DNA from: Trichobilharzia szidati
Lineage: Eukaryota > Platyhelminthes > Trematoda > Strigeidida > Schistosomatidae
Assembly: GCA_944472155.2 (NCBI GenBank)
Contig: OX235277.1
Span: forward strand, 26,608,804-26,672,803
DNA length: 64,000 bases
Direction of reading: 5' to 3'
Each line of letters starts with the position of its first letter. Position 1 is the stretch's first letter. Made by a program: the position numbers and the translations under genes. Positions 55,560-64,000 of the stretch are shown here, one piece after another. The notes beneath the pieces are model-generated. The model made no database searches, was not told the DNA's origin, and saw nothing but the letters and a program-made list of their open reading frames with translations.

Positions 55560-56345
55560 GGTCAATACTGTGGTCGGATTCCATTGTTAGTTAGTGGTGC
55601 TTAAAGTTTACCTTGGTCTCACGCATATTTGAACCTGGTTTTCAAACTACCAGGGCACATTTCTCAGAGATGAGGGGAAAATCATAAGGGACCAGTCTAT
55701 GCGTTAAATTGGACAGCATTGCGTCACGTGATATACTACAGACTGGCATTTAACCTGAAGATCTCGGACAAGGAGGATATATATTGGAATAAATTACACT
55801 GAGAATTCTGTACACCGTGTAAACATTTTGTTCAGAATAAAGTTATTTATTTAATTTATTATTATTACCTAATTTTCTAACATCACAACATTGACAGCTA
55901 TCATTTGTCATTTTCTTATGTGATTAGTTTTTAACTACTGAAATCAGTTAGTAGTATATCGCATTTCGCTGTGTTTTCCAGATAAGGTATATTTTCTGGC
56001 ATTATGTAGATATAGGATAATAAAGAATAGTAACCAAAGTAAACGACTAACGGAATGCTCATGAAAATCCGATCAAAATCTTTGCATAAACACAGTCATT
56101 CATTATTATATAGAAAAATATATTTTTAGGTAAATAAATAGAATGGAAGTGTTAGATTTAAGTCACGAATCAAAGTCATATTTAGCGACATCAGTGGGAA
56201 ACAGAAATCAACTGGATAGCTGTTTCCGCTGAATCTGGAACTCTCCAGCAGTGCGAACCTGGGAATGGCAGGTTACCATACCAAGTTTGGTGACTATTCA
56301 GCCAGGTGAGCTGGAATCTGGCGACTCATGAATTCTACAGTCTAT
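55560..56345. other. Unassigned stretch
   Basis: No gene or family recognised. AT-rich with a GGTTACCATACCAAG block near 56270 that may be a SINE scrap. Confidence 0.3.
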
Positions 56346-56361
56346 CAACTCTCTTTATATA

Positions 56362-56661
56362 TAATTGAACTTGAGATTTTCCCGTCGATTGATTGAACCG
56401 AAGTGCTCGGTCTCAGGTTGACATGTCGGCTTCTTGTGCAGATGCCTTGACGATGTCTGGGCAAGTAATTCGAATTTAATTTGTGGATGGTGACTAGCAG
56501 TGAAATCCAGGATACGCATTTCGTCCTATTTCGGACTCGTCTGCCAGCTGGATGTACCTGCATTTCCCAGTGATTGATGATGCTCCCAACGAGCCTCGAA
56601 CCCTGAGACCAAGCACTTCGGGCCAATCAATCGATGGGATAATCTCAAATTGAATTAAATT
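56362..56661 (-). mobile_element. Sm-alpha-like SINE with hammerhead relic between inverted ends
   Basis: On the - strand: B box GGTTCGAGGCTC, then GCAGGTACATCCAGC, GACGAGTCCGAAATAGGACG, AAATGCGTATCCTGGATTTC, ACTGCTAGTCACCATCCACA, the Sm-alpha order. Ends 56363-56417 and 56602-56656 are 55-bp inverted copies (about 7 mismatches). Confidence 0.85.
56506..56558 (-). ncRNA. Hammerhead ribozyme relic (- strand)
   Basis: Second core segment GAAA and the cleavage-site context (AUC before CUGGAU) are kept, but the first core is CAGACGA instead of CUGANGA (U4 changed to A) and there is a 4-base insertion. It is expected to be inactive. Confidence 0.75.
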
Positions 56662-56689
56662 AATATGACCTGTTGCACAAGAGGTGGCT

Positions 56690-56874
56690 ATCGTGGCCCA
56701 AGTGGTCTATTGGATAACGCTTTGGCGTTTGAAACTATGGGCACTGGGTTCGAGCCTCAGTGGGATCATCATCACTCACTGCGGAATGCAGGTAGATCCA
56801 GCTGACGAGTCTCAAATAGGACTAAATGCGCCTAATCCTGGATTCCACTGCTAGTCATCATCCACAAATTAAAT
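56690..56874 (+). mobile_element. Sm-alpha-like SINE, + strand copy
   Basis: tRNA-like head (CAAGTGGTCTATTGGATAAC as A box, GGTTCGAGCCTC as B box), then the hammerhead region and the GATTCCACTGCTAGTCATCA tail. Pol III transcription is expected for the family. Confidence 0.88.
56801..56849 (+). ncRNA. Hammerhead ribozyme relic (+ strand)
   Basis: First core CUGACGA fits CUGANGA (56812-56818). Stem II GUC/GAC surrounds UCAAAUAG. The second core has UAA where GAA is required (G12 to U). Stem I (AUCCAG/CUGGAU) pairs. Loss of G12 should abolish cleavage. Confidence 0.78.
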
Positions 56875-56929
56875 CTCTCTTTATATAGAGTTACCGCAGA
56901 ACAATGCCTTTGACAAGCATCCGATTTAC

Positions 56930-57120
56930 CTTGACATTGTGGGTCCCACTGGTTAAAACTTTGTCGTGCAGATTCAGAACATCTGTCCAATAGCAATCAG
57001 TAAACAACTTCATGCAATTATTCCGTTTGTTAAATTGAATAAGGCAAGAACGACAAATGTACCAGGATGATATGTACTCATCTTTTATTATTTCGACGAT
57101 TCTGCCCAACTGGCTACAGC
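56930..57120 (-). CDS. Candidate internal exon of an unknown - strand gene
   Basis: 191 bases with acceptor TTGTTTTTAG and donor AAG/GTAAAT on the - strand. Frame open throughout: CSQLGRIVEIIKDEYISSWY, ICRSCLIQFNKRNNCMKLFT, DCYWTDVLNLHDKVLTSG and THNVK, a Cys-rich stretch with balanced composition unlike the surrounding repeats. Its starting phase (two bases of a codon) fits the donor phase of the candidate at 57416-57515. The wider frame (56891-57256) has an ATG upstream, so a single-exon reading is possible. No family recognised. Confidence 0.45.
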
Positions 57121-57415
57121 CTAAAAACAATACGAAAATATAAATTACGTTAAAGATTTGAACATACTGTTTCCATGGTGACAAGGAGTAATTGGTGGGA
57201 ACTAAGAGTAACATGAGTCCCGAATGATGTAATTTCTTAAATTGGTTAACTTTCACTTAGTGGATATGTTCTAGTTATGAGTGGAGTAATGATTGGGATA
57301 GGGGGGAGTACTGGTAATGGAAGTGGGGGGGGGGAGGAATACTGCATAAAACTCGGCTGATTTCTGCGTGGTTAGCTGTTTACATCTGAACAACTTAGAC
57401 TAACATTCTCATTAC

Positions 57416-57515
57416 CTTCATCATAATCAATATTATCATATTCCTTGCTTCCCTTATCCACAGAAGTAACGTTGTATTTCCTCGACTTAATTCCCTCAGC
57501 AAATTGAGAGAACGG
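57416..57515 (-). CDS. Candidate upstream exon of the same unknown gene
   Basis: 100 bases; acceptor TTTGATAG, donor GAAG/GTAATG. It encodes PFSQFAEGIKSRKYNVTSVD and KGSKEYDNIDYDE, polar and acidic, with two stops right before the acceptor in this frame. It leaves one base (G), which joins the GC of the next candidate exon to give Gly. Weak polypyrimidine tract. Confidence 0.35.
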
Positions 57516-57803
57516 CTATCAAACACAGAGTTGTAGGTGAAAATTGTGAGAACAAAAGTTATAAAGTTATCAGAAAACCAAAACAAACAGAAGAAATCTC
57601 CTTACTTTGGAATTATCATTCCAGCAACAGGTGGCAAAGATGAAGATGTCAAAGTCAGCAAGGTCGTGAAAGCAAGACGGGCGTTTTTCTGATTATGAGA
57701 TTGATGTGAAGATCCGCAGCTCTAGAAAAACACAATGAACAATATCCAAATTCCCAACACTTATGTAAGGCCATTTAGTATTTCTACATGTTTCAGAGAT
57801 TTG

Positions 57804-58528
57804 TGATGATATGAGTTGGTTGGAGGCAATCGGCCACAGGAAGCCTTGGAACTAGGTTTCGTGCTAGTTGGCACTCGTCAGCAAGGCGTATCTGCAACCT
57901 TGAAGGAACTCATGTCCCTTCTGAGATTCGAACCCGCGTCATCCATTGCTGCCTGTAGTCAGAGACGTTACCACTGAGCTATTCGGGCTCGCGATTGACC
58001 TCCTGTAGGACTGTAGTGGTTATTCTGATTTGACACTAGTGACTAGTGTGATGCGTCTAGTCCTCTCCTTGGTGCAGACTGAATTCTATCAGTCAGGTTG
58101 TTATGTGACCACCATTCTAGGTAGCTCGCCATCACGGTGTACATTGTTTGCGATGATATTAGATGGTTGGAGGCAATCGACCAGAGGAAGCCTTGGACCT
58201 AGGTTTCACTCGCGAACCCGAATAGCTCAGTGGTAACGTCTCTGACTGCAGGCAGCACTGGGTGACGCGGGTTCGAATCTCAGAAGGGACATGAGTTCCT
58301 TCAAGGTTGCAGATACGCCTTGCTGACGAGTGCCAACTAGCACGAAACCTAGTTCCAAGACTTCCTGTGGCCGATTGCCTCCAACCATCTAATATCATCA
58401 CAAACAATGTACACCGTGATGGCGAGCTACCTAGAATGGTGGTCACATAACAACCTGACTGATAGAATTCAGTCTGCACCAAGGAGAGGACTAGACGCAT
58501 CACACTAGTCACTAGTGTCAAATCAGAA
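57804..58528. mobile_element. SINE-B palindromic composite with 13-bp TSD
   Basis: Order: SINE-B (-) without tail end (57804-58010), a SINE-B tail (-) at 58022-58207, then a full SINE-B (+) at 58208-58528. The tails 58022-58207 and 58344-58528 are inverted arms of about 185 bp. TTTCAGAGATTTG flanks the whole (57791-57803, 58529-58541). Head: GAATAGCTCAGTGGTAACGT and GGTTCGAATCTC. Confidence 0.88.
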
Positions 58529-58671
58529 TTTCAGAGATTTGGTACATGCATCACTAAAGGTATTTCCAAGAGGCTGCTATAGACATTCGTCAACAGTCAC
58601 TACGTGTTAAAGATAAAATTGTCGGTCAGAAAGGATAATCAATAAAGAAGCCTGGTACCAAACCAACCTGT

Positions 58672-59145
58672 CCAGTACAACCAACTGGTTTTCCAGTGGT
58701 TCTCTAACCGATGTCAGCTCATGATGAAATCCTGTAAATAATCAATCAAATCCCTACAAGCCAACACTTGAAAATCAATGAAATGCTCACTAGCGTCTCG
58801 CCTATTTACGTAGGTAGTTGCCTGGGGTTCTAGTGAGAAGTCGTGACCAGTAGGATGCAGCAGGTCGGATGTGAGGACAAATACTCGCCGAAAACATTGG
58901 CTAGCGGTCGCGCTATGTCATGAATTGGCAGAAGTTGGAATTCATAGACTGGCCATTGGATCGGGTCCACGTGGCTTAATGGTCCACAATCTCGCTGGCC
59001 TTGTAACCAGAAGGTCCTGTTTTCGAACCCTGATGGTGGGTGAGTGCCGATGAGGAGTCCCAAGATAGGACTAGGCAGATGTTCAGTTTTCCAATGGCTC
59101 TCTAACTGATGTCAGCTCATGATGAAATTCTGTAACCAGTCGAAC
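58672..59145 (+). mobile_element. SINE-A cluster
   Basis: A SINE-A tail (58672-58785), then a 5'-extended SINE-A (58795-59145) with GTGTGAGGACAAATACTCGC, CGTGGCTTAATGGTCCACAA, CTTGTAACCAG and a GTTTTCGAACCC B box. Both are in + orientation inside the old LINE. Confidence 0.7.
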
Positions 59146-59299
59146 GATAGGCAATGAATGGGTTGGTCATGATTCCAAGTGTGATATTCGGGGGGAAGAT
59201 TATGTGGAGAAAAACAGGTATTCTTGTCTCCAGTTGGAAGTGATGACAACGAACCAATCTCAGTGGAGATGTACCACTAAGTTCGAAGGGATAATAATG

Positions 59300-60300
59300 A
59301 CGATTCCTTATCTATGTTCCGCTTTGTCTCCAACAAAAATAAAAACAGAGTAAATGATAGAAATATAAAAATCTCTATAAAAACAGCTTCTTATATCACC
59401 ATAGATACAACTGCTGTATATATATATATATATATACATGCGCAAATACAGATGTAAGTTTAATCTATTTTCAGATAACTAGAATATGTATAAAAACGCC
59501 TTTATCAATCTCTAACATGACAGAAAATTGATGCATTTCATGATTTTATCTAACTTGTTATAAATATCATATCAGTAATATCCCCTTGGATTCCAAGTAA
59601 TTCACTTCAATATTTATTAACTATTATTGTTGTCATCATCATTATTATTGTTATTATTATTACTGCTATTAATGTTAGTCATTACATGGGAAACAGTAAT
59701 GTTTTTGAATTGAAAAAAAAAGATTTATTTATACTCTATTTATATTTATAAAGTCTAATCATGATTATAGAAACACATAAATTAACAACTGAACACAATT
59801 GAACAATATAAATCTATTGATTTCTTTTAGTAATGTAAATGCTGACTATTCAATGTCTTCTGTGATATTTCCTAAGCATAATAATAATAATTATTATTAC
59901 TATTACTATACATAAGAATAAGTTATTTTTGAAAAAAAAAAATCAATTGAAATTATTGAACAATTTATTTAAACTATAATATATTTCCGGAGGTGTATAA
60001 ATTGGTCAGTGAGTTAGTTGAATAAAGTTATTATTATTACTATTATTATTATCATTTACTTTATCTTTTCTCCTCTTTTCATCTTTTCTTTTGGATAAAT
60101 TACTTTCAGATGACAATTACTTCCGTTATCGTAATTATAAAATTATTTTAAGTTCTTTTGTGTTTTTTTTTAAAACATAATTCTGTACTTTCATACGTTA
60201 GTTAACTTTTAGGAGAGAGAATTCTATGAAAGTTATCAAATGTGAGGGGATATATTATTATTATTTTGATTATAATAATTATACAATGGGTCAGTTAGTG
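59300..60300. other. Very AT-rich stretch with simple repeats
   Basis: Contains a (TA)n run (59416-59436) and scattered (TTA)n/(AAT)n arrays near 59640-59665, 59880-59905 and 60025-60050. No gene recognised. Confidence 0.5.
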
Positions 60301-60380
60301 ATTTGTTGGTAGATCGATCACCAGCCATTTCAGTGGTTTGGGTTCGATTCCTGACTGATGCACTCCTAAACTCCACTGAG
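60300..60380 (+). mobile_element. tRNA-like SINE head
   Basis: GTTAGTGATTTGTTGGTAGA and GGTTTGGGTTCGATTCCTGA give degenerate A box and good B box; the tail GATGCACTCCTAAACT also occurs at 22920. Confidence 0.5.
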
Positions 60381-60539
60381 TTCACTAGCTGAGGCTGATT
60401 TCTGAATCGCCTGTTCGAAAGTCATCATAGTTAATGCCCAATTGTGCGTTTACTGCTGTAGGACTAGCTGTAAATCTTAATCCTACTGAATTAGAAGGAC
60501 GGACAAGAATATTTCAGACAGCCTTATAATAATAATAAT

Positions 60540-62200
60540 TATTATTATTCCGTTTAGTTCCGAATGGAACATAGGGCTTCAACAACACATCTTCACTTTG
60601 TCCGATCTTCTGCCTGTCCTCTTCAGCCTGGATCACGATTGACCACAGTCTCTCATTTCCTCCTCCTGCTCCGATCTTCTTCATGTCACTTAAGGATAAC
60701 CTACTCGTCGCTTCCCATTGGGATTCCACTCGAGGACCTGGAGTGAGATGTCATTCGACGGTGTCCTCAATGTATGCCCGATCCACCTCCATTTTCTTCT
60801 ACATATTTGTTGGGCGATCGGCTGTTGCTTTTTAGTTTGTTCCCACAGTTTCTTGCTACCAATTCTTTCTGGACAAGGGTGCTTATTATCACCAATGATA
60901 TTCCTAATTGTGGTGGGCTGAATTATGCGTCAGACAGTGAGTGGGAAACGAGAAGACAGGGATATCCTGGACCGACATGAACAACCTAGAAGACCTGGAT
61001 TTCGCGCTTGGATGATTTATGTTTGATGTCACACAAAATCGAAGACTTACAAGCGAAAACCGACAAACTGGTCGAAGAGGCTGGCAGCAAAGACAGGACT
61101 CCAGGTGAACATAGACAAGACGGAGGTTATGAAAATAACCAACCAACAACAACAACAACAGCAGCAACATCCACCACCAATCACCATCAACGGGAGGGAT
61201 TTGAAAGAGGTTACTTCATCCACTTATCTAGGGAGCATTGTCTCAAATACAGGAGGAACGGACGAGGATGTCAAATCGAGAATCGGGAAGGCGAGAAACA
61301 CATTCATCAACCTGAAACCAATCTGGAAATCTTCGTCACTCAGCATCAACAACAAAATGATTCGGATTTTCAATACAAACGTCAAGTCAGTCAGTTCTTC
61401 TATACGGATCAGAAACTTGGCCAGTGGGTCACAAAGAATATTTCCAACAGCCTGTTGCAGACCTTTATCAACAACTGTCTTCGCTAGCTCTATACTCAAG
61501 ATCAGATGGCCGTAAAGAATCACCAACAAGAGACTATGGGAACAAACAAAACAAGAACCAATCGCTCAACAAATATGCAGAAGAAAGTGGAGATGGATTG
61601 GACACTAGCTGAGGAGGCCACTGGGTGACATCGCGCGTCAGGCCAACGCTCGAGTGGAACCCGAAAGGGAAGCGGCGAGTGGGACGTCGAAGGGTGACAT
61701 GGAGGAGATCGTGTGAAGAGGAATTGAAACAGTATGGATTAACATGGATGCAGGTGAAAAGTACAGCAGAAGACAGAAGCAAGTAGAGACGTGCAGTTGA
61801 AGCCCTATGTTCTACTAGGAACCCAAGGGATAATAATAATAATTCTTTCTGGCCATTTGGTCTTCAGTATGGAGCGAAGACAGCTGTTGATAAAAGTCTG
61901 CAACAAGCTGTTGGAAATCCTTTTCGTGACACGTTGGCCAAGTTTCTGACCCGTATAGAAGGACTGACTTCAAATTGGTGTTGAAAATCCGAATCTTGTT
62001 GCTTATGCTGAGTGAGTGCAGAAGATTTTCAAATTGTTTTCAGGTTGATGAAGGTGTATCTTGACTTTCCGATTCTGGTTAGCTGGCTTGAACATCTTTA
62101 TCAGGTCCTCTAATTGTGGTTGAAAGGATGCTTCCTAGATAATTGAAAGAGGTAACCTCCCTTAAGTCTCTCCCGTTGATAGGAGAGATAGGAGATACAG
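60540..62200 (-). mobile_element. RTE-like LINE (-), host of a younger RTE-like LINE
   Basis: 60540-60872 is the inverse 3' end (AACATAGGGCTTCAACAACA, GRPRV/WRR and GHTLR blocks). It resumes at 61853-62200 with inverse RWPEKI/LQTFINSCL, GSETW and YLGSIL blocks. The two pieces are collinear once the insertion is removed. Confidence 0.82.
60873..61840 (+). mobile_element. Younger RTE-like LINE, 5' truncated, (TAA)4 tail, 12-bp TSD
   Basis: Blocks: [100 protein letters not shown], then [10 protein letters not shown] and a KVEMDWTLAEEAT-like frame-shifted end. AATTCTTTCTGG (60861-60872, 61841-61852) flanks it. The 136-codon frame at 61105-61515 is among the best-kept LINE frames here. Confidence 0.88.
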
Positions 62201-62689
62201 CCTTACTACCAATTATTCTATTCATTCAAAATACACAAGAAAAAAGAGAGATTATCAATATGAAATCATTGATTATTTTCTCTGAGCTGGATATCGCTTA
62301 GTTGCTAACTTTCTGTCGGCCTTCTAGACAAAATCGCCTCACTGTTGACTTCAGTATGAAGTGAACCTGTGGTGAAAGATGGTTGCTAGCCAAATTGGTA
62401 GACAGTAATTGAGGTCAATGTTTATGTCTCAAATATTAGTCATGTGAAAACAAGGTCAAAGATGGACAGCAGACTTTGCGTAGGCGGATACAGTTAACAT
62501 ATTGATGATCTGACACGGCCACAAAGAGATGCAAGGTTAACTTTCTGTGAGAAACAACCAATCAAAAGACTGCATTTTCTGCTAACATTAATCTACAATA
62601 ATGTACATTGAAATCTATAAATATGTGTTGATTTTCCTTAATAAACGATCTGTTACCTGGCCCTTGTCTTCTGAATTCTTCACGAATGA

Positions 62690-63010
62690 TATTGGTGGGA
62701 GCCAGAGAGTCCTGGACAGCTGTCTCATCCCTAGTTTGAAGCTACTTATCAATACGCATCCACGGGGTTTGGAACATAAGACATACGGGCTACAAGGAAA
62801 GCACGTAGATCTTTCAACCACTGGGATCCAGTCTAATGATCCATGAATTCAAACTTCTACCATTTCGTAATTTCAGCGTGATTACCAGCCACTAACATAT
62901 GCAAGTATTTTCCTCACGCCTGACCTAAGGGACCTCACTGGTCATGACTTCTCACTAGAACTCCGGGCGACGTCTTCCTCTAGCCAGTCACTAGCGAGTA
63001 GAAGTTTAAT
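62690..63010 (-). mobile_element. SINE-A copy with 5' extension
   Basis: Inverse SINE-A: GTCCTGGACAGCTGTCTCAT, AACCACTGGGATCCAGTCTA, CCTCACTGGTCATGACTTCT. The B box is degraded. Confidence 0.65.
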
Positions 63011-63024
63011 TTTCAAGAGTTAGT

Positions 63025-63185
63025 TTTCCAGGGATTAGATTTATTTCAAGTTTTATCGTGGTTAAGTATGACCAGCTGCAAACTGATGAAGAGTCCCAAA
63101 CCAGGCTAAAACAACTGTCTAGTAATCCATACTTCTCAGTGATGCTCTAACTGACATCAATTTGTGATCGAACTTGTGACAAATA
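63025..63185 (+). mobile_element. SINE-A tail fragment
   Basis: GATGAAGAGTCCCAAACCAG, ACAACTGTCTAGTAATCCAT and CTCTAACTGACATCAATTTG match the SINE-A tail, in the opposite orientation to the copy beside it. Confidence 0.55.
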
Positions 63186-63284
63186 AAATCGCTACAAAGT
63201 AACTCTTGCGAATGATATAGTCTTGTCTCCTGATAACTATTTGCCTTTCAATTCATGTATAATCCCCATCCAGGCATTAATGAA

Positions 63285-64000
63285 AACAAAACACGTAGAT
63301 CAGCGAAGAGTCTCTTTTCGGCGGCGAATTCATTTTCTTAGCTGTACAATCGCAAATATAAAAATGTGTTATTTTGTATGTATTTGCACGTCAAGTTTGT
63401 CAAACAAAAATACAATTGGTTATAGTTATTTTAACTAAACAGGTGAAGGTAATATAAAATCAGTCAAGAAAATTAGGTGTTAGTGAAACTAGGGTAGTAA
63501 CAAAGGTGATGAGTTGTCACGATCAGTTGTTAAAAGAAGTTATGTAATAATATGAATAGTTTGATGATTGAGTTTTACTCAGGATGCACATAGGAACAAA
63601 GTAGATAGTACGAAATTACGTAAGAGTTCTAAATGAATACAAGAATTATAAGCAATTAAAGAACAGGCAAGGAAACAAAATTAAGTCATCAAAATCAACA
63701 AAGTTGTTACCAAGACAGTAGAAGTGGTTGAGTAATCCTCTTTTGTATGCACAGCTCCAGTTTTTGTATGTGAATGGCCAGAGCTTCAGCGATACAAAAA
63801 AGGCGAAACCGTATTACCCTTTCATAGGTTGTTCTTGACTTTGTAGATTACTTTGAAGGAGGCGTTTGTTGAAATGGAGTGACCAGTGTTAACCAGGTGT
63901 TCAATTATCGCACTCCTTATTGCACCACTATTGCCTTTTCGCAACCATGTTGGATAGTGTTCTTGAATCCTCTTGGACAGGGTGCGCGTCGAACGACCGG
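63285..64000 (-). mobile_element. Penelope-like element (subfamily 2), cut by window end
   Basis: Matches 49994-50640 block by block: AGCGAAGAGTCTCTTTTCGG end, GAGTTGTCACGATCAGTTGT, then inverse endonuclease (FKVIYKVKNN, HLVNTGHS, LSKRI...H and RSTRTLS-like at the window end). The RT part would lie beyond 64000. Confidence 0.85.

Larger units (their letters stand above)
57590..59300 (+). mobile_element. Old RTE-like LINE split by SINE insertions
   Basis: Pieces 57590-57803 (GGKDEDVKVSKVVKARRAF-like), 58542-58665 (GISKRLL-like, QLGLEMKAG-like) and about 59146-59300 (GWSWFQV-like, ending AAGGGATAATAATGA) are in RTE-like order. The gaps hold the SINE-B composite and a SINE-A cluster. Confidence 0.65.

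Noticed and set aside
58030..58521. Two opposite-strand open frames with an identical 40-residue start
   Set aside because: They mirror each other because the DNA is a palindrome of SINE-B tails. There is no independent coding evidence.

Overview
This window is eukaryotic, AT-rich and dominated by repeats. Three things point to a schistosome (Trematoda, Schistosoma): decayed Sm-alpha-type SINEs with hammerhead-ribozyme relics, many Penelope-like element (PLE) fragments with GIY-YIG endonuclease remnants, and RTE-like LINE 3' ends with (TAA)n tails. No bacterial genes, operons, rRNA or CRISPR were seen. The species cannot be fixed from the sequence alone.

One host gene can be read with confidence: CCDC47 (calumin), the ER-membrane subunit of the PAT translocon complex. 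It lies on the + strand in 11 phase-consistent exons from 2130 to 39839 and encodes about 519 residues. The exons total about 1.56 kb. The other 36 kb is intron, swollen by LINEs, SINEs and PLEs. Every intron I placed begins with GT and ends with AG.

From 1 to 1270 there is a decayed RTE-like LINE. From 40 to 64 kb the window is mainly a graveyard of transposable elements: PLE fragments of several subfamilies, RTE-like LINEs, a second LINE family (here LINE-B), tRNA-derived SINEs (here SINE-A and SINE-B), an Sm-alpha pair, the 3' end of a Gypsy-type LTR retrotransposon, two probable solo LTRs and a broken Merlin/IS1595-type transposase. Two small phase-compatible candidate exons on the - strand (57416-57515 and 56930-57120) may mark an undescribed host gene.

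The most unusual pattern is a repeated architecture. Short elements (PLE endonuclease fragments, SINE heads, Sm-alpha) are bounded by inverted copies of their own flanks. Three such composites (50987-51444, 56362-56874, 57804-58528) are each enclosed by a single perfect 12-13 bp direct repeat that looks like a target-site duplication, so each seems to have inserted as one palindromic unit. Other clear nested insertions are a PLE inside a PLE (14-bp duplication) and an RTE-like LINE inside an RTE-like LINE (12-bp duplication).
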